Source: an uncultured SAR86 cluster bacterium (GTDB lineage Bacteria > Pseudomonadota > Gammaproteobacteria > Magnimaribacterales > D2472). Taken from it: a stretch of DNA of 64,000 nt. Shown one piece after another: positions 10,619 through 19,105 of this stretch. The stretch is taken from assembly GCA_902626385.1 (NCBI GenBank), contig CACOEZ010000001.1:1-64000 (forward strand), in the 5' to 3' direction. Position 1 is the first letter of the stretch. The number at the start of each line of letters is the position of its first letter. Below the pieces are notes generated by a model. That model worked only from the letters and a program-made list of their open reading frames with translations. It made no database searches and was not told the origin of the DNA. A program made the position numbers and the translations under genes.

Positions 10619-11319
10619 ATAAAATCATTAAGATGATCACTTTTGATCTTGATGATACTTTGTGGGACAACATACCGACTATCACAAAGGCGGAGTTTGA
10701 AACGAGAAAGTGGATAGAAAATCAAGTAGGTTTCGTTGATTGGGGAACCTTTGAAGACTTTCTTGATATTAGAGAGGCGCTCATTAAAGATGATGCGAGT
10801 ATTGCATGGGACATTAGTAAACTTAGAAAAGAAATATTTAGAATTAAGCTCGATCATATTCAACCAGAGAGCTTAAGGGATGAAATTGTTGAAGGAGCCT
10901 TTGAGCTATTTATCTCTAAAAGACATGAGGTAACCTTTTATGAGGGTGTGGAAGGTGCTATTCAAAAGCTTTCAAAGAAATACATTCTTGGAGTGCTTAC
11001 AAATGGGAATGCAGATATATATAAGTTTGATATTGGAAGATACTTTAAGTTTTCTATTAGTTCACTTGAGGCAAAAGATAGTAAACCCAATCGAGCGCAT
11101 TTTGACGAAGCTATTAAACAGGTTGATGGCATCAATTTTGATAATATCCTCCACATAGGCGATCATCAGATAAATGATATCTTAGCTGCATTTAATCTTG
11201 GAATTGAAACACTTTGGTTTAATAATAAAGATATGGAATGGGATCAAGATTTTACAAAGCCTAATGAATTTAAAGAATGGAAAAAATTACCAGAAATAAT
11301 ATCAAATAAATATGAGTAA
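10615..11319 (+). CDS. yigB: HAD-superfamily hydrolase, YigB-like
   Basis: 234 aa; FDLDDTLWD, GVLTNGN, HIGDHQINDILAA; downstream of xerC. Confidence 0.85.
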   Translation: MNKIIKMITFDLDDTLWDNIPTITKAEFETRKWIENQVGFVDWGTFEDFLDIREALIKDDASIAWDISKLRKEIFRIKLDHIQPESLRDEIVEGAFELFISKRHEVTFYEGVEGAIQKLSKKYILGVLTNGNADIYKFDIGRYFKFSISSLEAKDSKPNRAHFDEAIKQVDGINFDNILHIGDHQINDILAAFNLGIETLWFNNKDMEWDQDFTKPNEFKEWKKLPEIISNKYE

Positions 11320-11551
11320 CGAAGACCTTTCAAAAGCAATTAAGAGTATTATTGAAAAAGAATTAAAAGGCATCAGTAAATTAATACCGAGTGATGTTCT
11401 GTCAAATATTGAAAAAAGTATATCTCCTCAAATCGAAGACATAATTGAGCAAAGCGGTTTTGTTAAAAGATCAAAATATCGTAACCTTAAAAAGATTATT
11501 GATGATTTAGAAAAAAGACTTTCGGAATTAGAAAAAACTAGAGCTGATTAA
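11312..11551 (+). CDS. ubiK: Ubiquinone biosynthesis accessory factor UbiK-like (BMFP domain)
   Basis: 79 aa; amphipathic/coiled-coil protein with C-terminal FVKRSKYRNLKKIIDDLEKRLSELEK typical of YqiC/UbiK. Confidence 0.75.
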   Translation: MSNEDLSKAIKSIIEKELKGISKLIPSDVLSNIEKSISPQIEDIIEQSGFVKRSKYRNLKKIIDDLEKRLSELEKTRAD

Positions 11552-12122
11552 GGTAATTATCAATCCTCTCAGAGTTCATTACTAAAGTTGATCTATAATT
11601 TTGTGAAGCTTGTTTAATATCATCCATATTTACAGCTTCTCCTACCTGAATTACTCCTATCATTGCCATCATCGCATGTGGATCACACTGATATACATAA
11701 ACGCCCTCTGTGTCTAAAGTTACACTTATATCTTGATTAAGTTGTCCAGCCCAAGGTTCTGCTCCAGCCGGAACCATGCCTTCAACAGATGCTGAATTAT
11801 GTGACATGTCTGTGGCTTTAAAATGAATAGTATCTCCAACAGAAACTTTAATTACGGCTGGCTCGAATATCATTTGGCCGCCATCACCAGTATTTAACAT
11901 CTTTACCTCATGCTCAGAACCTTCAGAAAGTTGAACTTTTTCTATTTCGACTGAGGCAGTTGAGGACATTTGACTGGCTTGGGCTACAGTCCCACAATCT
12001 TGACCTTCTAAACAAAGTTTAATTGGTAAAAATAATCTTTCTTTTACAGCTTCCTCATATTTCTTTCCATTAAAAAGAATCAAAAAACATAGAGGTAATA
12101 TTATTAAAATCTTATTTTTCAT
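11538..12122 (-). CDS. Pseudoazurin/plastocyanin-like cupredoxin with an N-terminal extension
   Basis: 194 aa; MSHNSASV and YQCDPHAMMAMIGVIQVG type-1 copper site. Confidence 0.8.
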   Translation of the reverse strand: MKNKILIILPLCFLILFNGKKYEEAVKERLFLPIKLCLEGQDCGTVAQASQMSSTASVEIEKVQLSEGSEHEVKMLNTGDGGQMIFEPAVIKVSVGDTIHFKATDMSHNSASVEGMVPAGAEPWAGQLNQDISVTLDTEGVYVYQCDPHAMMAMIGVIQVGEAVNMDDIKQASQNYRSTLVMNSERIDNYLNQL

Positions 12123-12126
12123 GCTT

Positions 12127-12756
12127 TTAACTAAATGGTTTTTGAACTTCTACGAGATAGTCAACAACTTTTAACATTTCGCTTAATGATTGATTTGGTT
12201 TTGTTTTCACATAATATTTTCCATCCACTATCATAGTGGGAGTAGCATCTATTTTTAATTGTCTAGCATACTTAATTGCCCTATTAACTTTTTGCTTAAC
12301 GGTGAAAGAATTCAAATATTGAGTAGTAAGTTCAGGCGCTACACCAAATTTTTTTAAAAAATCTTGAATAGCCTTTGGGCTTTGAAGGAAATTTCCTTCT
12401 TTATGAATTGTTACAAAAACTGCGGAATGGGTTGAAGGATCTAATTTTAAAGATTCAATTGTGTAATACAGAGCTGCATGAAGCTGATGAATTCCTTGCC
12501 AGGTTATAGGCATTTTAACCAATTTTACATCTTCGTCTTGATTTGCTGCCCATGAATTAATGGCCGGCTCAAATGAATAACAGCCTAGACATCCATACCA
12601 AAACGCTTCCATTACCTCCACAACACCATCTTTTTTGACTGGAATTGGATTATTAACTTCAACATAATCAATACCTAGTCTGTATTCTGCATTTACGCCA
12701 ATTGTAAATAGAAATAAAATTGCAAGACCAAATTTAACCTTCAAAAATTTTTTCAT
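12127..12756 (-). CDS. dsbA: Thiol:disulfide interchange protein DsbA family (CLGC active site)
   Basis: 209 aa; signal peptide, AFWYGCLGCYSFEPAI, cis-Pro loop DATPTMIVDGKYYV. Confidence 0.88.
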   Translation of the reverse strand: MKKFLKVKFGLAILFLFTIGVNAEYRLGIDYVEVNNPIPVKKDGVVEVMEAFWYGCLGCYSFEPAINSWAANQDEDVKLVKMPITWQGIHQLHAALYYTIESLKLDPSTHSAVFVTIHKEGNFLQSPKAIQDFLKKFGVAPELTTQYLNSFTVKQKVNRAIKYARQLKIDATPTMIVDGKYYVKTKPNQSLSEMLKVVDYLVEVQKPFS

Positions 12757-13418
12757 TGATATAACCCATGCATATAATTTGCTAAAGCATTAATTTCATC
12801 ATCAGAAAGATTTTGTGCTATTGATTGCATCATTTCAGCTAACTCGCCTGAATTTCTTTCCTTAGATCTATAAGCTTTGAGCGTTGATTTTAAATATCCA
12901 ACTTGTTGGCCTGCAACAGAAGGAAAGCCTGCTAAGCTATTACCTTGTCCATGTACTGCATGACATGATGTACATGCTGGAACACCTTTTTTCATATTAC
13001 CAAATCTATAGAGCTGCGTCCCAAGCTGAAGTAATTCCTCATCGTTCTGAGCCTGTCCAACAGTTGAATTATATTTTGAGTAATACGCTGCAATGTCTAA
13101 CAAGTCTTTATCTTCCAGAGTTTGTAAATATGGTGTTACTGACATCATTAGTGCATTCATTCTTGCACCATCTCTAAAGTACTTTAATTGTTCATAGATG
13201 TACTTTTGATTTTGGCCTGCAAGCTTTGGCCAATCACTACTAATACTATTTCCATCAGCTCCATGGCAAGCTGCACACGACGCAACTAATTGTGAGCCAT
13301 TGTCTGCATTTCCTGATTGAAAATTTTCAGGAACTTTGATTTCTTTTGAACCTGCTTCTGCGGCACAAACCTCATTAAAAGAGCCTAAGAAAACAAAAAA
13401 TATTAAAAAATATTTCAT
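12753..13418 (-). CDS. Diheme cytochrome c4
   Basis: 221 aa; signal peptide; two CXXCH sites (CAACH, CTSCH); repeated cytochrome c domains. Confidence 0.92.
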   Translation of the reverse strand: MKYFLIFFVFLGSFNEVCAAEAGSKEIKVPENFQSGNADNGSQLVASCAACHGADGNSISSDWPKLAGQNQKYIYEQLKYFRDGARMNALMMSVTPYLQTLEDKDLLDIAAYYSKYNSTVGQAQNDEELLQLGTQLYRFGNMKKGVPACTSCHAVHGQGNSLAGFPSVAGQQVGYLKSTLKAYRSKERNSGELAEMMQSIAQNLSDDEINALANYMHGLYQ

Positions 13419-13484
13419 AGAAAATATTAGAGTGTATTGTTGATGTGTATTATAAACATAGGTTGATATGATATAAACGATTAA

Positions 13485-14066
13485 ATGAAAAACCTTTTTA
13501 AAAATACTGAGTTCGTTTTTGGGGTAACTGAGTATAAAAATCTTCCAAAAGACGAAGGAATTGAAATTCTGCTAGCTGGTAGGTCTAATGCAGGAAAATC
13601 AAGTGCGCTAAATGCTTTAACTGAAAACTTAAAGTTAGCGAGAATAAGTAAAACACCAGGCAGAACAACAGAAATCAATTTCTTTAAAGTTGACGAAAAT
13701 ATTAATCTTCTAGATCTTCCTGGATACGGTTATGCGAAATCTAGTAAGGCTAAAAGAAAAGATTGGGGGCCGCTGCTTGGTGAATACTTTCAAAATAGAA
13801 ACGCTCTGGCTTTAGTCATAATTTTTATGGATATTCGCCATCCGCTTAAAGAAAAAGATAAAGAAATGATAAATTTATGTAAAAATTTTGAAGTGCCTTT
13901 TTTACCTGTTCTGACAAAATCTGACAAATTAACAAGAAATAAAGTCAATAAAACGATTTCCTCAGTTAACAATGAAATTTTAGGTGTAAGTGCTATAGCA
14001 GTTTCATCGAAAGATATGAGTGGTTTTGACAAACTTCACAAACAAATACTAGAATTTATAAAGTAA
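13485..14066 (+). CDS. engB: Ribosome biogenesis GTP-binding protein EngB/YsxC
   Basis: 193 aa; GRSNAGKSSALNAL, KTPGRTTEINFF, DLPGYGYA, TKSDKL. Confidence 0.95.
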   Translation: MKNLFKNTEFVFGVTEYKNLPKDEGIEILLAGRSNAGKSSALNALTENLKLARISKTPGRTTEINFFKVDENINLLDLPGYGYAKSSKAKRKDWGPLLGEYFQNRNALALVIIFMDIRHPLKEKDKEMINLCKNFEVPFLPVLTKSDKLTRNKVNKTISSVNNEILGVSAIAVSSKDMSGFDKLHKQILEFIK

Positions 14067-14581
14067 TGTTGGAATATCAAAAACAGGATTGTCACTTAAC
14101 CTTACAAGAAGGATTAGAGTGTTATTACAAGTCTTTTCCTGATTCAACTCAGGTGTTTGAAGATGATCATAGTTCTGGTACTTTGCTCAGAGATCATGAC
14201 TGCACCCATGTAATATTTGGCCTTGATATTTCAATTGAACAAGAGTCTATTTTAGATTCATGGGTTGTGTGGGGCAGTAAATGGGAATTGAAGTACATAT
14301 TAGGTTACAACAAACTTCCTCAAATTAAGCAACTCTATAAAGATCTATATAAAGAATTTGGCATTCTCGGTTTTTTAAAAATCTTTTGGAAGCTTGGTGG
14401 TATTAAGAGAAAAGTTATGTTCAGGGCGCTTAAAATGAAAAAAAAATGGCCATTTAAAATGCCTGAAGAATACTTAAATATAAAGATCTCAGAATTGAGA
14501 GAGAAACATGGCATAAAAATTCTTCTTCCTGAAGAAATGAATTACGTTCCTGTAAAAAGATTGGCTGCTACAAATAATTAG
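14066..14581 (+). CDS. Coq4-family protein (putative ubiquinone biosynthesis)
   Basis: 171 aa; HDCTHVIFGLDISIEQE fits the Coq4 HDxxHx11E metal-binding motif; C-terminal PEEYLNIKISELREKHGI. Confidence 0.7.
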   Translation: MLEYQKQDCHLTLQEGLECYYKSFPDSTQVFEDDHSSGTLLRDHDCTHVIFGLDISIEQESILDSWVVWGSKWELKYILGYNKLPQIKQLYKDLYKEFGILGFLKIFWKLGGIKRKVMFRALKMKKKWPFKMPEEYLNIKISELREKHGIKILLPEEMNYVPVKRLAATNN

Positions 14582-15677
14582 TTACATTGTTTATATAATT
14601 TTGAATATATTCAATTTGCCCTTCGTTTTTTGACATCCTTTTGGATCTTGTTAAATAAAATAGTCCTGTTTCAACATCGGACAAGTTCACATAAGAAGCC
14701 CCTATGTACAAATAAGAGATAGCAAGAACTGATTCAAATGGTTTTTTATCTCTAAGGTATTGATCTATCTTCTTGGATAACTCAATAATTCTTTGGTAAT
14801 CTTGGAGGCTATATAGAGATTCAATCATTATTGAGACTGCACCAACTAACATTGCTTCCGGAATTTCATCTTTTTCATTTTCTACTTTTGAAATAAACTC
14901 ATTTAAGTAAGTAATTGAATCTTTATAATTTTTTTGAAGAAACTTAATTCTTGCAAGTTCAAATAAAAACTCATTTTCATATTTTTTGTTTTCCATCGCT
15001 ATTTCAGTGGCAGAATCAAAGTATTTGTTTTTGATTTGATTTAGTACCCTCTCATATTTTCTTATAAGGCTTTTACTTCCAATTTGTAATTGAGCGCCAT
15101 CAAACATAAATGAGGTTCTGTGTTTTGCATTTTTTACAGCTATGTTTGAACCTTTATATGTTGCTGGCTTATATTTAATTGTCTTTGCCCAACGAACCGC
15201 TGACTTATTAAAGCCGTCGCATAATTCAAATTTAGCAAACGGTGAATGTAAATTGCCACACCAACTTTCTTCGACAGATATATTTTCAGTCTTTCCTTCA
15301 GCTGTAATGTCAAAATTCAGAATAACATATCCCATCTTTCTCTCCATCATCATTTGAGATGGGTATCGTAGATTTTTTCTATTTTCTGAAACTTTTTGAT
15401 AGCTAGTGAAGTCTGTAAGCATAAAGGCTTTTCTAGCATGAACATTATTTTTAAATTCTTTTCCTATTATGTAGAGAGCTCTGTTAGCCCTTTCTGTAAG
15501 TTTGCAGTTTGTGTTATGTCTGTTTTCAGGAAGAAGCCCCTCTTCAACAATACATTGATTAAAACTAATCTTTTCATTGTCTAATACATCATTAAAGTAA
15601 TTTATTAGATCATCTGCTACAACAAAATTTGATAGTAAAAGGGCTACATATAAATATTTGTGGTTAATGCGCTTCAT
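14568..15677 (-). CDS. Secreted protein with TonB-C-like domain and TPR-like C-terminal half
   Basis: 369 aa; signal peptide; YVILNFDITAEGKTENISVEES...SAVRWAKTIKYKPAT resembles TonB C-terminal domains; helical repeat C-terminus. Confidence 0.65.
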   Translation of the reverse strand: MKRINHKYLYVALLLSNFVVADDLINYFNDVLDNEKISFNQCIVEEGLLPENRHNTNCKLTERANRALYIIGKEFKNNVHARKAFMLTDFTSYQKVSENRKNLRYPSQMMMERKMGYVILNFDITAEGKTENISVEESWCGNLHSPFAKFELCDGFNKSAVRWAKTIKYKPATYKGSNIAVKNAKHRTSFMFDGAQLQIGSKSLIRKYERVLNQIKNKYFDSATEIAMENKKYENEFLFELARIKFLQKNYKDSITYLNEFISKVENEKDEIPEAMLVGAVSIMIESLYSLQDYQRIIELSKKIDQYLRDKKPFESVLAISYLYIGASYVNLSDVETGLFYLTRSKRMSKNEGQIEYIQNYINNVTNYL

Positions 15678-18339
15678 TCCAGTTATCTCCTATTTCAGCT
15701 TCAGCAATTAAAGGTATTTTAAGATTTACGGTATTCTCCATTTCAGCCTTTATTTTGCTCATAATCTTGGCGGCATCACCTTTAGGGCATTCAAATACCA
15801 GCTCGTCGTGCACTTGCATGATCATTTTTACATTTTTCATTTCTTCACGAATTAGTTTATCGATATCCAGCATAGCCTTTTTAATAATATCTGCAGCTGA
15901 TCCTTGAAGGGGAGCATTAATTGCAGCTCTCTCTGCTGCCTGTCTTCTAAGCCCATTAGCTGCATTTATTTCATTTAAATATAGTCGTCTACCCATGATG
16001 GTTTCAACATATTTGTCTTCTTTAGCTTGAGCTTTAATATTATCCATGTAGTCTCTTACACCTGTATATCTTGCAAAATATGCATTCAAATAATCTTGAG
16101 CCTCTCCTCTGGTAATTCCTAACTGTCTTGTTAAGCCAAAAGCTGACATACCATACATCAAACCAAAATTAATTGCTTTTGCGCTTCTTCTTTGGTCTTG
16201 AGTTACATCATCAATTGAGACCCCAAATACTTCTGATGCAGTTGATGAATGAACATCAATGTCATTATTAAAAGCATGTGTTAAATTTTTATCTTCAGAA
16301 AGGTGAGCCATAATTCTTAATTCAATTTGTGAGTAGTCAGCTGATATAAGAACACAACCATCTTCGGGAATAAATGCTTCTCTTATTCTTCTTCCTTCGG
16401 CTGTTTTAATTGGTATATTCTGAAGATTTGGTTCAGTTGATGAAAGTCTTCCAGTTGAGGTGACTGCTTGTTGATATGAGGTATGAATCCTTTCTGTTTT
16501 TGGATTCTCTATGTTAATTAAGCTGTCCGTATAAGTAGATTTCAACTTAGCGAGAGTTCTATATTGAAGAATTATCCTTGGAAGTTCATATTCTTCAGAG
16601 AGCCTCTGAAGTGTATCTTCATTAGTTGAAGGTTGTCCTTTCGGTGTTTTCTTTAGAACCGGTAATCCTTGTTTTTCGTATAAAATCTCAAGAAGTTGTT
16701 TTGGAGAATCTAAGTTGAATTCTTCTCCAGCAATCTCAAAAGCTTGTTTGGATAGCTCATTAATTTTTTTACTAAGCTCTTCCGAGTGTTTAGCAAGTTT
16801 ATTTTTATCTATTTTTGCTCCGTTTTGCTCTACTTTTGATAATACATAAACTAATGGATATTCAAGATCAATGAGAAGTTTTTCTTGAACGGGTTTATCT
16901 TTTAATAAGGGCCTAAGAACATTAAATAATCTCAATGTTATGTCTGCGTCCTCAGCTGCATAATCGGTAGCAACATCTAGTTTTACTTCAGAAAAGCTTA
17001 TTTGTTTTGAAGCAGTTCCAGTTACATCAGTATATTTAGTTGTTGAGTAATTTAAATAAAAATCCGCTAGTCTATCCATTCCATGTCGCGTCGCAGTGCT
17101 ATTCAAAACGTAAGACATTAACATAGTGTCACCTAAAAATTTTGAAATTTTTATTCCGTGTCTCGCAAGTATCGGTATATCGAACTTAAGATTTTGCCCT
17201 ATAACTTTGTCTTGATTTGCTTCAATTACTGGGCCCAAGGTTTTTACAAGATATTCCAAATCCAATTGATCTGGACAACCTTCATAGTTATGTCCAATTG
17301 GTATATAACAACCTTCGCACTCCTTAACAGATAATGATATGCCTAAAAGATTTGCTGACACAACTTCAACAGAATCTGTCTCAGTATCAATAGCAAATAT
17401 TTTTGTTTTATTAATTTTTGAAATCCATTTTTTTAAATCTTTTTCATTAAGAACTGTTTCATATTTAGCATCACGCTTTTTTAAAGACTCCTTTTCAATG
17501 TCTTTATTAATAGGAGCAAATTCTAGTTCAGCAAAGATTCGTTCTAGCTCATCTTCATTTGGATTAAGTTGAAGTAGGTCATTAAAATCTTGTCCAATGT
17601 CTACATCAGTTTTTAGGGATACTAGGTCTATATTTCTATCAAGATCATCGAGAGAATTTCTAAGATTATCTCCAACAACACCTTTAATAGAATCTGCGTT
17701 TTTCTTAATAGTCTCTATGTCGCCATACTCATTAAGCCATTTTGCAGCCGTCTTCTGTCCCACTTTTGGAACTCCAGGTATGTTATCAGACGTATCACCA
17801 ACCAGAGCAAGCATATCAATTATTTGGCTTGGCTTAACTCCAAATTTTTCAAAAACTTTATCTTCATTAAAAATCTCATGTTTCATGGTATTCATCAATG
17901 TTGTATCTGGATCTTTAACTAATTGCATGAGATCTTTGTCTAGTGACGAAATAACACATTTATAATTTGCCTCCTTTGCTTTTTTTGCAATAGTTGCAAT
18001 TACATCGTCTGCTTCTACTCCTGCAATCTCGATTAATGGAAATCCTATTGCCTTGCAAATAGATTTTACTGGTTCGAGTTGTGCGCGAAGCTCATCAGGC
18101 ATAGGCGGTCTATTTGCTTTATATTCTGCATAAATCTTATTTCTAAATGTTTTTCCTTTTGCGTCAAAAACTACAATAATCGGAGATCCTTCACTATCTT
18201 TCTTTAAATTCATTAACATGTTGGTAACGCCTTTTACAGCTCCAGTTGGTATCCCTGATGATGTTGATAATGGGGGCATGGCATGAAATGCTCTATATAA
18301 ATATGAGGAGCCGTCAATTACAAAAATTCTGTCTTTCAT
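15664..18339 (-). CDS. polA: DNA polymerase I
   Basis: 891 aa; 5'-3' exo (FVIDGSSYLYRAFHA), 3'-5' exo DTETD, polymerase motifs ISADYSQIELRIMAH, RRSAKAINFGLMYGMSAFGL, QVHDELVFE. Confidence 0.97.
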   Translation of the reverse strand: MKDRIFVIDGSSYLYRAFHAMPPLSTSSGIPTGAVKGVTNMLMNLKKDSEGSPIIVVFDAKGKTFRNKIYAEYKANRPPMPDELRAQLEPVKSICKAIGFPLIEIAGVEADDVIATIAKKAKEANYKCVISSLDKDLMQLVKDPDTTLMNTMKHEIFNEDKVFEKFGVKPSQIIDMLALVGDTSDNIPGVPKVGQKTAAKWLNEYGDIETIKKNADSIKGVVGDNLRNSLDDLDRNIDLVSLKTDVDIGQDFNDLLQLNPNEDELERIFAELEFAPINKDIEKESLKKRDAKYETVLNEKDLKKWISKINKTKIFAIDTETDSVEVVSANLLGISLSVKECEGCYIPIGHNYEGCPDQLDLEYLVKTLGPVIEANQDKVIGQNLKFDIPILARHGIKISKFLGDTMLMSYVLNSTATRHGMDRLADFYLNYSTTKYTDVTGTASKQISFSEVKLDVATDYAAEDADITLRLFNVLRPLLKDKPVQEKLLIDLEYPLVYVLSKVEQNGAKIDKNKLAKHSEELSKKINELSKQAFEIAGEEFNLDSPKQLLEILYEKQGLPVLKKTPKGQPSTNEDTLQRLSEEYELPRIILQYRTLAKLKSTYTDSLINIENPKTERIHTSYQQAVTSTGRLSSTEPNLQNIPIKTAEGRRIREAFIPEDGCVLISADYSQIELRIMAHLSEDKNLTHAFNNDIDVHSSTASEVFGVSIDDVTQDQRRSAKAINFGLMYGMSAFGLTRQLGITRGEAQDYLNAYFARYTGVRDYMDNIKAQAKEDKYVETIMGRRLYLNEINAANGLRRQAAERAAINAPLQGSAADIIKKAMLDIDKLIREEMKNVKMIMQVHDELVFECPKGDAAKIMSKIKAEMENTVNLKIPLIAEAEIGDNWNEAH

Positions 18340-18393
18340 TATTAAATGTTATTTAGTGTATTATTGCTTTTGTACTTTTTATAATAAATTAAA

Positions 18394-18885
18394 ATGCTGA
18401 ATCTCATTAAAGAAGTTTATCAAAACTATTTTGAAATAGCCTCAACTATAACAGCTGCTATGATAATTATAGTCGCCTATTTACTTGATAAGGCCTTTTT
18501 TTTGCAGGCTTGCGCCATGTGCATATTAACTAGATACATTTTTGGTTTGGTTTTGCTCTCATCAATTTCAACTTATTTCGTTAAAAATAAATTTGGATAT
18601 GTACTAATTGCCATATCCTCTGTTATCGGTATTTTTGTAACTTCAAAACAAATCTACATTCAGAATCTTGCATTAGAAGATCTCGCTCAGCTTTCTGGTT
18701 GTGGCATGCCTTTCCATACCATGGTTGACTATTTTGGTATTCTTGAAGCTATATCAAGAACTCTTCAAGGTGGGCCAAGTTGTGCTGAGGATGGCATGCG
18801 ATTTATTTTCAACTTTGCTGAATGGGCTTTCATTTTCTTTTTAATCTATCTATTTTTATCGATTACAAAACTCTTAAAAAGCTAA
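18394..18885 (+). CDS. dsbB: Disulfide bond formation protein B
   Basis: 163 aa; four TM segments, QACAMCILTRY, periplasmic CGMPF...GGPSC. Confidence 0.85.
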   Translation: MLNLIKEVYQNYFEIASTITAAMIIIVAYLLDKAFFLQACAMCILTRYIFGLVLLSSISTYFVKNKFGYVLIAISSVIGIFVTSKQIYIQNLALEDLAQLSGCGMPFHTMVDYFGILEAISRTLQGGPSCAEDGMRFIFNFAEWAFIFFLIYLFLSITKLLKS

Positions 18886-18961
18886 TTTTTAATTATTTTT
18901 GTAGTATAACTACACAAATAATCTTTCAAAAATCCTTTAAATAAAGCTTTTTTTTAAATCG

Positions 18962-18990
18962 TTGACTTTTTTTTATCTATATATTTTACT
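18962..18990 (+). promoter_or_regulatory. Candidate sigma70 promoter of pckA
   Basis: TTGACT (18962-18967), 17-nt spacer, TTTACT (18985-18990). Confidence 0.4.
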
Positions 18991-19016
18991 GCACTACATA
19001 GTAATTCGAATTATTG

Positions 19017-19099
19017 CTAACAAAGTTAATATTATAGGTACATAATTATCACCTCTACATATATAATTATTCCCCCCAAGTACCTATAATATTTGTTAG
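19017..19099 (+). promoter_or_regulatory. Long bulged hairpin in the pckA leader
   Basis: CTAACAAAgttaaTATTATAGGTAC (19017-19041) pairs with GTACCTATAATATTTGTTAG (19080-19099): 20 bp with a 5-nt bulge. An inner ATAATTAT/ATAATTAT pair (19042-19049 / 19063-19070) is possible. Ends 6 nt before the pckA ATG. Confidence 0.75.
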
Positions 19100-19105
19100 T
19101 ACATT

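Noticed and set aside
17597-17965. 122-aa + strand ORF
   Set aside because: Antisense to polA; Ser/Leu-rich shadow translation.
18900-18914. TGTAGT-ATA-ACTACA hairpin downstream of dsbB as a terminator
   Set aside because: Only 6 bp, AT-rich, and not followed by a T tract; could be an operator, but evidence is insufficient.
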